64,000 nt of DNA from Mantis religiosa (GCA_030765055.1 CM060950.1:14109806-14173805), one strand, 5' to 3'. Positions 52,435-63,475 are shown, counted from the first letter of the stretch. Numbers and translations: made by a program. Notes: generated by a model from the letters alone, not told the origin.

Positions 52435-52584
52435 TCCAGCCCACGCAGCGGCTGAACCTATCACAAAGAAGCGCACCAGCTGGAAGATGGCTCCACCCAC
52501 TCAGAAGGCATATAAAAATCTCCTGAAATCGAGAGGCTCCATATCAGCCGCAGCTGAGAGTACAACGAGAGTGTTATGACCATG

Positions 52585-52625
52585 CCACTGAGGATGTTTG
52601 ACACAGTTTCGAATGAAACGTCTGG
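52585..52625 (+). ncRNA. Hammerhead ribozyme motif, family IX
   Basis: Stem I CCA/TGG; box 1 CTGAGGA (consensus); stem II TTTGA/TCGAA; box 2 GAAA; stem III ACGT; predicted cleavage after C52622. Confidence 0.82.
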
Positions 52626-52829
52626 AAGAAGATTGTCCACTAGACCATGGCCTACAAGCCCGGATAATCATTATCTACCAAATGACTCCAGCTGTGAAAG
52701 CCTATGCACTACAATTTGTTATTGTTATTCCTAATATATGCAGTATGCAGTTTACCTGTGATTGGAAGGAGCAACTTAGGAACACTGCAACTCATATGTT
52801 TGGCAGCTCTGCAAGTTGACCGGAAAAAC

Positions 52830-53930
52830 AAATCACAAACGTGGGAATGTTGTGATCCTGTTAGTTTGTAGTAATAAAGACCTGCAAAAGTTGAACATGC
52901 CAATAAGCATTATAATTGAATACTGAACATAAAAACATATTTTATACACAATATGAAAACAAGGCAGGATCATTTTATAATTATCTAAAGAAATAAAATC
53001 AAATACTTCTGTGCAGTTAGAAGACTAGAAATATAAGTATATTCAAATTTAATTTGTCAAATGTAATAGCAGAACTTAAGTTCAAAAAATATGTACTAGT
53101 TTTTTTACAGCCACTATATCACATAATTTTGTTTTATTTGAACTGCAAAATGCAGCATATATTGCAGGCGCGGCTCTCGGCGAATTAATTAGGTAACTCA
53201 GAATATTGGCTAACCTAAATTAGCAAAATCAGCAGTGCAAAAACGGATTTTATACTGGAATAGTGCTTTTGAATTTCGATGGGGCTGCCCTCTATATATA
53301 AATCCAAAAGTTCCTTAATTTAAATAAGAGTCCTCACTTCCATTAAGTCCAAAAAAATGACTTTTCTTGTCTACTTCCCTAATAGTATACTGCATGAAAA
53401 GCCTATTAAGCTTTATGTTCTTATTGCATTTTACAATATATGGACGTGAACTTTCCTGAAGAACGTCTGCAATTTTTTTTCCTAGCTACTTCAATCCAAC
53501 ACAATTATGTCCCTCTTACCAAAGTCTTAAATGTTCTGGTGTATTTTAGAGATGCTCCACCACAAAGTTTTTCTAAACATAGCACTGGTCTTGGCATACC
53601 GACAATTACCACACTGCGTTTGTCATCAAGGGTGTTTGGAGAAAGAAACATACCAGGCCGTGAATTGGATTCATTATAAATCCCTTAAATATGAAAAATT
53701 AAACATTTCACACATCACACAATAATCACTGATCACATTAAAATATTACATTTTTACAAAGAATGCAAGCTGATAATAAACAGTAGCACATGATATGCAG
53801 GGTCGCTGCAAACGGGTTACCACTTCAACCACCAAACATCTTTCCAAATAAATGAAAAAGTATGAAGAAAGTCCTGTATTGTGTTGGCAACACGAGTGGT
53901 GCGTAATATACGGTTTCTATGAATCAAATC
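52830..53930 (+). repeat. Block R dispersed repeat, copy 2
   Basis: Directly repeated at 56210-57335 and inverted at 1040-1935. It follows a family IX PLE end and leads into the satellite at 53935. Contains the short open frame 53440-53679. Confidence 0.8.
53440..53679 (+). other. 79-codon frame conserved between two repeat copies
   Basis: This frame and 56845-57081 encode similar peptides (RLQFFFLATSIQHNYVP, VLNVLVYF, SKHSTGLG, GERNIPGRELDSL). A length difference between the two copies near 53470 is a multiple of three, so the frame is kept. No domain recognised; the inverted copy at 1.5-1.7 kb is broken. It could be coding or chance. Confidence 0.25.
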
Positions 53931-53934
53931 CGTA

Positions 53935-54370
53935 GTCATGGTAACCAGCAATGCATTCTACCTCTGCAATCTCTCCTCGCCTGCCACATGTGTTACGGTC
54001 ACCTTGGCCTTTCAATAACAAATCACTAGTGAGGAAGTAACCATCGACATGAGGGAGCCAAGATAGCAGCTCCATTACAAATTAATATAATTTGGAAAAC
54101 TTTTATAACTGCAAAATTAAATGCTAGAACATAAAACATAACAAATTCGTAGTCATGGTAACTAGCAATGCATTCTGTCCTTCCAATCTCTCCCCACTCG
54201 CCGCATGTGTTACGGTCACCTTGGCCTTTTAATAAAGAAGCACTAGTGGGTGAGTAAGTTAGCTGCATTATCGACATGAGGGAGCCAAAATAGTGGCTCA
54301 ATTACAAATGAATATAATTTGGAAAACTTTTATTAATGAAAATGAAATGCTAGAACATCAAACATAACCA
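53935..54370 (+). repeat. About 215-bp satellite, two units
   Basis: The unit starts at GTCATGGTAACCAGCAATGC (53935, 54152; period 217) and includes CACATGTGTTACGGTCACC and CATGAGGGAGCCAA. Same satellite as 57337-57775 and 61795-63475. Confidence 0.88.
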
Positions 54371-54565
54371 TGTAAGTTATTGAAAAACAAGTAGGTTACT
54401 CGGCAATTCAAACACATCCAGGAGGAACCGCCTCTGTTATTTTGTCAGTTCTTCAATACATGTAAACTAAACTATTGGGAGCAGGCATCAAATTTATTTA
54501 GTGATAATTTGCAATAAAAACTGCTACATACTACTTACAAATGACTATCAAGATTTGTTTTTAAT

Positions 54566-54907
54566 TAATTGATGGAAATTAATCATTTCTCTACAATAGG
54601 TGTATAGAGGCTAAGGTTTTTGATACATAGATTCAATATGAAAAATTCAATGCCACGCCTGGGATTTTAACCACAGATCTCCTGGTTTCCGACCTGTCAC
54701 TCTTACCCTTTAAGCTACCATGGCCAACGTGCTGTCCTGATTTTAAATTCTCCATTTGACTTATATTTCCCCAGTAGACCACTAGGGCCTCTTGCATCTG
54801 AGATACACCGTTTGTGGCGACTTACTATCATAAGTACTTAAGTCCCAGTTTCTAGGATGCGAGAGCTCCTAGTGGTCTACCTGGGACATATAAGTCAAAT
54901 GGAGAAT
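54566..54907 (-). repeat. tRNA-SINE followed by fold-back
   Basis: 54566-54735 is a minus-strand copy of the GGCCATGG-type SINE. 54748-54907 is a hairpin with arms TCTCCATTTGACTTATATTT and inverse, plus AGTAGACCACTAGG and inverse. The same pair recurs at 63665-64000. Confidence 0.78.
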
Positions 54908-54924
54908 ATGTCAGGAACACATCA

Positions 54925-55340
54925 TACAACACGCTGATACGACCGTTCTGTCCTCCGATGTCCATTACTTTGCTCATTTAAACTGGGAAGCCACAGAAAT
55001 TTATCAACATAAAAATAACTTCAACAGGAAAGAAGAAACAAAGGGGTTAACTAAAGCTTCGCATCCAGCTTTAAGGAACACACATACGAAACCACTCATT
55101 GGCACCAACCACTTTTGATAAGAGCAGCCCCCTCCATAGTAGAGTCCATGCAGTGGCCGAACCTATCACAAAGGAGCGCACCAGCTGGAAGATAGCTCCA
55201 CCCACTCAGAAGGCATATAAAAGTCTCCTGAAATCGTGAGACTCCATATCAGTCGCAGACGAGAGTACAACGAGAGTGTTATGGCCGCGTCACTGAGAAT
55301 GCTCGACACAGTTTGGAATGAAACGTCTGGAAGAAGATTT
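54925..55340 (+). mobile_element. PLE family IX 3' part, second copy
   Basis: Matches 52160-52640: end of the GIY-YIG ORF (AACTTCAACAGGAAAGAAG), terminal repeat, and a hammerhead at 55290-55330. Part of a larger direct duplication with block R. Confidence 0.82.
55290..55330 (+). ncRNA. Hammerhead-like motif, family IX
   Basis: TCA/TGG stem I, box 1 CTGAGAA (one change), weakened stem II, GAAA, ACGT, C. Less well formed than 52585-52625. Confidence 0.6.
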
Positions 55341-55504
55341 TCCACTAGACCATGGCCTACAAGCCCTGATAATCATTATGTACCAAATGACTACAGCCGT
55401 GAAAGCCTATGCACTACAATTATTTGTTATTGTTATTCCCAATATATGCAGTATGCAGTTTACCTGTGATTGGAAGGAGCAACTTAGGATCCCTGCAACT
55501 CACA

Positions 55505-56205
55505 TTGATATTGATTGATATTGATAGTTTATTGATCCAGTTTATCAGATGTACATTGATTTTGGACACGTCATTTCTATACAAATTATTTACAAAATGA
55601 CATTTGTATGCTAGTACCAAATTCTTACATATATAATTTACAATTCATCTAGGCTGTATATACATTTATTTAACAAATATTGTTTTAATTTACTTTTAAA
55701 TTTTGGTTTTGAGCTATTCGTCAAAATTTTTATCTCACTAGGTAGTTTATTATACAGTTTGATCCCTCTGATATTAATGTCCTTTTCAATGACACACCTG
55801 TTAATATTATACATGTGATAGTTATCACCATTTCTTGTACTGTAGTCGTGAATTTGGTTGTTTCGTACTATTGTAAGTCTATCGGTTATGAATAATATAG
55901 TTCTGTATATATACAGAGAATAGACTGTGAACATATTTTCAGTTTTAAATGTTTCTCTGCATGATTCCCTTCCTTTTAGGCTATAAATCAATCTAATACA
56001 TTTCTTCTGTAGAATTAGTAACATGTCCATGTGACATTTTGCAGCTGTACCCCATATTTCGATCCCGTAGTTAAAGTAAGGATATATACATCCAAAATAA
56101 ATCATCTGCAGAAGCCTAGTGTCTTTGTAACTTTGAAAATACCTAAGCAAGTATATAGATTTACTAATTTTATTACACATATAATCTATATTGATACATG
56201 ATAGC
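55505..56205 (-). mobile_element. 5'-truncated LINE 3' end in block R
   Basis: Minus-strand LINE tail: coding 56180-55638, then 3' UTR, AATAAA and a (TATCAA)n-like end at 55505-55530. It splits block R between CCTGCAACTCAC and CTCTGCAAGTTGACCGG, which are close together in copy 2. Confidence 0.82.
55638..56180 (-). pseudogene. LINE ORF2 C-terminal 180 codons
   Basis: Open frame without stops: SKSIYLLRYFQSYKDTRLLQ, YFNYGIEIWGTAAKCHMDML, ILQKKCIRLIYSLKGRESCR and the end LYNKLPSEIKILTNSSKPKF with KCIYSLDEL before TAG. This is the RT thumb and tail of a CR1/Jockey-like LINE. The catalytic core is not included because of 5' truncation. Confidence 0.88.
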
Positions 56206-56209
56206 TATC

Positions 56210-57335
56210 TCTGCAAGTTGACCGGAAAAATAAATCACAAACGTGGGAACGTTGTCATCCTGTTAGCTTGTAATAATAAAGACCTGAAAAAGTTGTACAT
56301 GCCAATAAGCATTATAATTGAATACTGTACATAAAAACATATTTCATACACAATATGAAAACGAGGCAGTATCATTTTATAATTATCTAAAGAATAAAAT
56401 CAAATACTTCTGTGCAGTTAAAAGACTAGAAAAATATGTATATTCAAATATCATTTGCCAAATGCAAGAGCAGAACATAAGTTAAAAATTTGTATTAGAT
56501 TTTTTTCCAGCCACTATATCACATAATTTTGTTTTATTTGAAGTGCAAAATGCAGCATATATTGCAGGTGCAGCACTGGGCAAATTGATTAGGTGAGTCG
56601 GAATATTGGCTAACCTAAATTAGCAAAATCAGCATCGCAAAAACAAATTTTTTACTGGAATAGTGGTTTTGAATTTCGATGTGGCTGCCCTCTATATATA
56701 AATCCAAAAGTTCCCTAATTTAAATAAGAGTCTTCACTTCCATTAATTCCAAAAAATGACATTTCTTGTCTACTTCCCTAAAAGTATATTGCATGAAAAG
56801 CGTATTAAGCTTTATGTTCTCATTGCATTTTATAATATATAGACATGAGCTTTCCTGAAGATCGTCTGCAATTTTGTGTTTTCCTAGCTACTTCAATCCA
56901 ACACAATTATGTCCCTCATACCAGTGTCTTAAATGTTCTGGTTTATTTTAAAGATGCTCCAACACAAATTTTTTCTAAACATAGCACTGGTCTGGGCCTA
57001 TCGCCATTTGCCACGTTGAGTTTGTCATCAAGGGAGTTTGGAGAAAGGAACACACCAGGTCATCAGTTGGATTCATTATAAATCCCTTAAATATGAAAAA
57101 TTAAACATTTCACATATCACACAATAATCACTGATCACATTAATATATTACGTTTGTACATAAGATGCAAGCTGATAATAAACAGTAGCACATGATATGC
57201 AGGGCTCGCCTCAAGCAGTTTACCACTTCTACCAACAAACCTCATTTCAAATAAATAAAAAAGTACGAAGAAAGTCCTGTTTGTATTGGTAACACGAGTT
57301 GGTGCGGAATATATGGTTTCTATGAATCAAATCCG
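56210..57335 (+). repeat. Block R dispersed repeat, copy 3
   Basis: Aligns by eye to 52830-53930 throughout. Contains the open frame 56845-57081 and leads into satellite units. Confidence 0.8.
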
Positions 57336-57336
57336 T

Positions 57337-57775
57337 AGTAAGGGTAACCAGCAATGCATCCTGCCTCTCCAATCTCCCCTCGCCTGCCACATGTGTTACA
57401 GTCAATTTGGCTTTTTAATAACAAATCACTAGTGGGGAAGTAAGCTAGCTGCATTATCAACATGAGGGAGCCAAGATAGCAGCTCCATTACAAATTAATA
57501 TAATTTGGAAAAGTTTTATAAATGAAAAATAAATGCTAGAACATAAAACAACGAATCCATAGTCATGGTTACCAGCAATGCATTCTGCCCCTCCAATCTC
57601 TCCTCACCTGCCAAATGTGTTATGGTCACCTTGGCCTTTTAATAACGAATCACTAGTGGGTAAGTAACCATGAGGGAGCTAAGATGGCAGCTCCATTACA
57701 AATTAATATAATTTGGAAAACTTTTATAAATGAAAATTAAATGCTAGAACATAAAATATAATGAATCTGTAGTCA
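57337..57775 (+). repeat. Satellite, about two units
   Basis: Unit starts near 57337 and 57562, with a third partial start at 57769. Confidence 0.85.
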
Positions 57776-57779
57776 TTAA

Positions 57780-58357
57780 TCTTTAAGCTTTATTGTCTGT
57801 CAACTTGTGGGTTACAAGCGTTAGACATTTTCACATTCAAAAGTACGTACATGAGAATTTAGCTTTGTTTGTTAAATTTCCATTTACATTAAACTTTATA
57901 ATTACTGTGTTACATAATTAGTACAACTATTGCATACAGAGTTATTTTAGCTAACATATTTCTAGTACTAGTAAGTATACAATAACAACAGCAGCAGTAT
58001 AAAAGTAATAATAATATAATACAATTCTAATTCCCTTGGACCTTACAAAGATTTATCTATAAGAAATATGTATAATAATTACAACAAAAATATAAGACAA
58101 TTATAATTCACTTAGGCTGTATAAACATTTCTCTACACAGTATTTTTTCAAGAGATATTTAAATATATTGCCTTGTGCTGATTTAATATATGGAGGAAAT
58201 TTATTGTACAAAATGATACCTGCAATGTACGGGTCTTTGTTGCAAGTGGTTTTTGCTTTATATTCTCTATGGTAGTTATTTACTCCTCTAGTGTTATAAC
58301 AATAATGTTCTCTATTTAATGATGTGAACTTACTGTTAGTCCTAACAAGTATTTTAG
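57780..58357 (-). pseudogene. LINE C-terminus and 3' UTR
   Basis: Minus strand: LNREHYCYNTRGVNNYHREY, ILYNKFPPYIKSAQGNIFKY and EKCLYSLSEL before TAG at about 58110, then 3' UTR to AATAAAGC near 57800. A CR1/Jockey-like ORF2 tail, 5'-truncated where a PLE fragment begins. Confidence 0.82.
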
Positions 58358-58700
58358 TTATTAAAATACGTACAAAAACATAGTGAACTCATCATATGGG
58401 AGAGGATATACATAGAAAAACATAAAAACCAACTAATGAACTTTGAAATCCCGCTAGAAGAGAATCCCACATTTAAGTTCATCACTAAATCAACAGATAG
58501 CAGCAACAACCCCAGAATTACCCACACCGCTGGATCTAGCTTCAGTCGCATAAGAGCCATAGATGCAAACGATGATTTGCGAAACATGTCCTCAAAATAG
58601 GTACGAAAGTGAAGCAGATGTGTAAAAAATACGACTCATCTAAAATTTAATAATTTTTCGCTTCACTGTGGTGTTCCAATACAGTTAAATCTCGATATAA
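58358..58700 (+). mobile_element. PLE family II fragment
   Basis: GIY-YIG C-terminal frame 58358-58600 (HSELIIWERIYIEKHKN), a hammerhead, then the tail ending CAGTTAAATCTCGATATAAG. Closely matches 41987-42325. Confidence 0.85.
58554..58593 (+). ncRNA. Hammerhead-like motif, family II
   Basis: GAG, box 1 CCATAGA, stem II GCAAA/TTTGC, GAAA, ACATGT, C58590, CTC. Confidence 0.65.
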
Positions 58701-58709
58701 GTATGATAA

Positions 58710-59203
58710 TGTCACCCAATTAGCAGAAGGCACGACCGGCAACAGCTGGGAGGGGACCAGAGGCAGCCGAGCCACGCCTCCCATTAGTCTCTGTCACTAA
58801 CTGAGGGGGATGATTAGGAGAGGGATTGCGGGCCACTGAACCGTCTCTTTACCCTCCCCTTAGGTTCTCGAACGTGCGGGTTGTTTCATCTAATCCAGAA
58901 ACTTCTAGAAGATGGTGATATTCCTATAAAAAGGGCTGCAGTGAGTGAATTGAGTGAGTGAGTGAGTGAGTGAGTGAGTGAGTGAGTGAGTCAGTCAGTC
59001 AGTCAGTGCTTGACGAGCTAGCGAACGGACGAGAAGACTGTGTACGTGCATCAGAACGGTAACGGACGAACTGGTGAATTGTAATTGTGTGCATTACGTA
59101 ACTCTTTGTAATTGGCAAGTGTTTAACTGTAAGTCGGTGGAAATAAAGAACATTTTTGAGTGGTGCAATTGGACTTTTCATTTCACGAACCCACAAAGTC
59201 ACA
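58710..59203 (+). mobile_element. Solo LTR, 494 bp, 4-bp TSD
   Basis: TGTCACCC...GTCACA flanked by ATAA (58706-58709, 59204-59207). Has a TATAAAAAGG box near 58926 and AATAAAGAAC near the 3' end, as in a retroviral-type promoter/terminator. A (GAGT)n tract lies at 58941-59008. No internal coding region, so probably left by LTR-LTR recombination. Confidence 0.85.
58941..59008. repeat. (GAGT)n / (CAGT)n microsatellite
   Basis: Tetranucleotide tract just downstream of the LTR TATA box. Confidence 0.93.
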
Positions 59204-59234
59204 ATAACTTTATACACAAACATTGATACCACAG

Positions 59235-59893
59235 TTAGAATATACTGTTGTCTAAAATATCCTTTACTGAATGGCGACTTGAGTCTGTAAAGATGCACCT
59301 TAGACTTTTTTTCTGCATAATTAGGATCTTATTTAAGTTTAACTGACTGGTAGCTCCCCATAGTTCAATACTGTATGTGATATGTGAATGAATTAAGCCA
59401 TAATATACCATTTTTAGTGTGTAACTTTCTAGATATGGTGATAAATTCCTTAGTAAATATACGTTAGTACATAGTTTTTTACTTAGCATTTCTATATGAC
59501 TGTTGTATGGTAGCTTTTTAACAATAATAATACCCAAGGATTTTGTGGATGATATTCCTTCAACAACTGTGTTATTCGTGTTAATGACTAAATCCTGATC
59601 GTTTCTGTCCCTCAGTTCAAATAATATATATTTTGTTTTGTCACAATTCATGTGCAGTTTTGAGTATTTCAGATAGTTAGCTACATGGGTTAATGAGGTG
59701 GAGACCTTTTCTTCTAGTTGTTTGATAGTTTTGTCTGCACAAGTTAGAGTTGTGTCATCTGCATATGATGTTAAGCTACATTCATTTGAGGTTTTTATGT
59801 CATTTACATAGAGCAAGAATAACAGGGGTCCCAATACTGAACCTTGAGGTACTCCCATTCTTACCACATTATAGTTTGATTTTACTGCCTGAC
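59235..59893 (-). pseudogene. LINE reverse transcriptase, second half
   Basis: Contains motif B GVPQGSVLGPLLFLLYVND, motif C SLTSYADDTTLTCAD with both Asp residues, thumb TKSLGIIIVKKLPYNSHIEM, LIHSHITYSIELWGATSQLN and MQKKSLRCIF. The open frame extends right past 59893 into the P-like element, but that part is not LINE. The C-terminal tail after DILDNSIF is cut at 59235. Confidence 0.9.
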
Positions 59894-61271
59894 CAACACC
59901 AACTCCAATACTCAGACCATAATACAGATTCCAAGATGGCGCCCGTCGAAGCCCAGCGGCTCTGGTTACGCAGAATAGGAAACTATACACAATGGACATA
60001 ATATAATCCATATTACGGAGCAGCGAGGTAACTCCTAAGCATTTATCACTTTATACTTTCAACTAAAATGTATAATAACATAAATAAAGAGCATCATGAC
60101 AAATTCTAAGAGCTTATAACATTATATAGTAGCACGACCAGTACTATGCATTTTCCACCTTATACTTCCAATCAAAATTTAATTTATAAGACATGACAAC
60201 TCATAAGCATTAAACACAGCAAACTTTATCTTATTGGACTGTATCATCTTATCGTCTGTAGCAAGTACTAAAGTTTCTTTTACATTGTTTACATGGTAAC
60301 CTTTTCTGGCAAGGACATACTGCTTATACTATAATATTTAAGAGAACTCACCAGATTGTCCAATTTACTCCAATTGTCACGTTTGAAGGTGTCAAGTTCC
60401 CTCACACTGCAAGATCCATTTAAAATTTTCCACTGGTAGGCTCATAATATTGCTTCTAGGTTATGAAATACTTTGAAACTTATTAAGTGAAGGAACATCA
60501 GTGAAGCTGGGATCTTGAATGTTATTGAAAAGAACGTAACTAATTGTCTTTAATAATGCCTATCAATGGGTTAAAATCTCCTCACCACTTTGGTTTTTAA
60601 GGACTCAAAACTGTCAATAACATCTTGTGCACACCAAATATTAAAATTATCTTCACTCTCTGTAAAATGTCTTGGATGCATTCTTCAGGATTTCGTATTT
60701 TCTGGTTGAGCTTTAATGTGTGATGGGATGGCTGATTCTTAAAAATCGTGGGGTAGGCATCATCTATTAATTTTTGTACTTTTCGAAGGGCACGAATTGG
60801 TTCACCATCATTTACAGGATATATGTATTCCTTAACCTCAAAGCACTGTTCAAAATGATGAATACAAACTACAGATTTGTCATTTACTTTAAAATCTTTA
60901 CGATGTATGATCCTGATCCACCTATCCCATTACGATTTTTCCTTCGCAAATTTAAATGTCGTGTGAGGTGCACTACCATAATTAGATTGCAGCTGGGAAC
61001 ACAACAACGATGCATTTCGACAATACTTCACAGTATATATTTAGGTAAACGTTATCACTTTATGTTAAATACTTAACCATAAACTAACTCGTTAGTCACT
61101 AATTGCCACTGTAATATGAATTACATTAATTCTTCAAACACACAATCAAAGTAAACAAACACACACTTTCTCTGTAGATATAACCACAACATAATAAGCT
61201 GGGCCACGAGCGCCGCCATTTTTCCTACAATCGATTCTAGTATTATGGTCTGAGTATTGGAGTTGGTGTTG
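59894..61271 (-). mobile_element. P-like (THAP) DNA transposon with TIRs and TSD
   Basis: Inverted ends CAACACCAACTCCAATACTC and inverse continue for about 32 bp (through CATAATAC), with further imperfect matching inward. Flanked by GCCTGAC at 59887-59893 and 61272-61278 (7-bp TSD; P elements usually make 8 bp). Encodes a THAP-like domain at about 61015-60775. 1378 bp, too short and broken for a full transposase. Confidence 0.78.
60775..61015 (-). pseudogene. THAP zinc-finger domain of P-like transposase
   Basis: Starts MHRCCVPSCN (61013-61015 is ATG), then in shifted frames a HTTFKFAKEK-like stretch, a W, a KDFKVNDKSVVCIHHFEQCF stretch and EYIYP. This follows the THAP order C-x2-4-C...W...VC-x2-HF, the DNA-binding domain of P-element transposases. 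Downstream pieces (60770-60200) are broken and unrecognised. Confidence 0.75.
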
Positions 61272-61803
61272 GCCTGACTAATTTTCCCTTGTTTCCAATA
61301 TATTTCAGTACATTGTTGACGATTTTTCAAGTATGATGTTATGAGTTCCTGTACTTAACTCATATTCCATATTTCTGCAGTTTACTTAATAGAAGCTCAT
61401 GAGAAACTGAGTCGAATGCTTTTGATAAGTCTAGAAATATTCCTACAGTTTTGTTTCCTACTCCAAATTTATCATAATATTATGTATAAATTCTGCCACA
61501 GCTGTAACAGTTGAGAATCCTTTGCAAAAACCGTGTTGTGGGTTAGACATAATACTATTTGACTCAATGAAACTTTTTAACCTTTTATATATAATTTTCT
61601 CATACATTTTTGCTATTATTGATGTTAAGGTTATGGGTCGGTAATTGCTGACCGCTCTCCTTGTCCCCTTTTATGCACCGGCCTAACTATGTTAATTTTT
61701 AACAGTCCCGGGAACACCACATTTTCCATAGAGCTGTTGATCAGATGTACCGGAATTTGCACAAGTAAATGTTTACAATGTTTTAAAATTCTTGGTGATA
61801 TAC
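61272..61803 (-). pseudogene. LINE reverse transcriptase, first half
   Basis: Reads GISPRILKHCKHLLVQIPVH, MENVVFPGLLKINIVRPVHK, a run through shifted frames with YEKIIYKRLKSFIES-like and PQHGF-like sequence, and a motif A region (YFxTYQKHST-like, normally FLDLSKAFDS). It ends in NRQQCTEIYWKQGKIS next to the P-like element. Several frameshifts. Confidence 0.82.
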
Positions 61804-63475
61804 CATGGTAACCAGCAATGCATTCTGCCCCTCCAATCTCTCTTCGCCTCCCACATGTGTTACAGTCACCTTGGCCTTTTAATAACGAATCACCAGTGGG
61901 TAAGTAACCATTGACATCAGGGACCCAAGATAGCGGTTCCATTACAAATTAATATTGTTACGTAAGCGGCGAGCTACGATGCCGATCAATAAATGCGGGC
62001 CGGCAGAGGGAGGGGAGACGCAGGGGTGGCCCCTCCTCCTGCCGCTCGAAGTGACACGAAGCTTCGAGAATGTTTTCCCCCTCCATAAAAGGAGAATCGA
62101 GAAACTTCGGGCCGCCGATCAATACCAGCGAGGCAACAGTCAGTGTGTTAGAGTGAGCTGGGCAAGCAGTAATGTAAGGCGTGCTGAGTGTACGTGTAAA
62201 GACGAACTGACAAAATTGTAATTGTGTACATTAAATTCTAATTGTGATATTGGAATAAGGTGGAAATAAAGAACATTTTGAGTGGTGTAATTGAACTTTT
62301 TAATTTTACGAACCCACAAAGTCACAATATAATTTGGAAATTTTACAAATGAAAATTAAATGCTAGTACATAAAACATAACGAATGCGTAGTCAGGGTAA
62401 CCAACAATGCATTCTGCCTCTCCTCGCCTGCCACATGTGTTATGGCCACCTTGGCCTTTTAATAACGATTCACTAGTGGGTAAGTAACTATCGACATTAG
62501 CGAGCTAAGATGGTGGCTCCATTACAAATTAATATAATTTGGATAACTTTTATAAATGAAAATTAAATGCTAGTACATAAAACATAACGAATGCGTAGTC
62601 ATGGTAACCAGCAATGCATTCTGCCTCTCCTCGCCTGCCACATGTGTTACGGTCACCTTGGCCTTTTAATAACGAATCACTAGTGGGCAAGTAACCTAGC
62701 TGAATTATCGACATGAGGGAGCTAAGATAGCGGATCCATTACAAATTAATACAATTTGGTAAACTTTTGTAAATGAAAATGGAATGCTAGAACACAAAAC
62801 ATAACGAATCCGTAGTCATGGTAACCAGCAATGATTTCTGCCCCTCCAATCTCTCCTCACTTGCCACATGTGCTATGGTCACCTTAGACTTTTAATAACG
62901 AATCACTAGAGGGTAAGTAACGATCGACATTAGGGAGCCAAGATAGCGGCTCTATTACTAATTAATATAATTTGGAAAACTTTTATAAATGTAAATTAAA
63001 TGCTAGAACATAAAACATACGAATCCGTAGTCATTGTAACCAGCAATGCATTCTGCCTCTCCAATCTCTCCTTGCCTGCCACATGTGTTACGGTAACCTT
63101 GGCCTTTTAATAACGAATCACTAGTGGGTAAGTAGGCTAGCTGCATAATCTATATGGGGGAGCCAAGATGGCGGCTCCATTACAAATTAATAAAATTTGG
63201 AAAACTTTTATAAATGAAAATTAAATGCTAGAACATAAAACATACGAATCCGTAGTCATTGTAACCAGCAATGCATTCTACCTCTCCAATCTCTCCTTGC
63301 CTGCCACATGTGTTACGGTCACCTCGGCCTTAAAATTATGAATCACTAGTGAGTAAGTAAGCTAGCTGCATTATCGACATGAAGGAGCCAAGATAGCGGC
63401 TCCATTACAAATTAATATAATTTGTAAAAGTTATATAAATGAAAATAAAATGCTAGAACGTAAAACATAACCATG
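61795..63475 (+). repeat. About 215-bp satellite array, six units
   Basis: Unit starts near 61804, 62391, 62598, 62815, 63030 and 63255. Periods after the LTR are 207, 217, 215 and 225 bp. Each unit has AACCAGCAATGCATTCTGCC, CACATGTGTTACGGTCACCT and CTCCATTACAAATTAATA. Units differ by scattered changes. A solo LTR sits in the first unit. Confidence 0.9.
61956..62326 (+). mobile_element. Solo LTR in satellite, 371 bp, 4-bp TSD
   Basis: TGTTACGTAAGC...AAAGTCACA with ATAT on both sides (61952-61955, 62327-62330). Neighbouring satellite units read ATTAATATAATTTGG uninterrupted at this point, proving the insertion. TATA-like CCATAAAAGG at 62093; AATAAAGAAC near the 3' end. Confidence 0.9.

Larger units (their letters stand above)
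59220..61803 (-). mobile_element. LINE split by a P-like transposon
   Basis: CR1/Jockey-like LINE on the minus strand: RT first half at 61803-61279 and second half at 59893-59235. The gap is the P-like element 59894-61271. The LINE is cut at 61803 by satellite. Confidence 0.85.
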
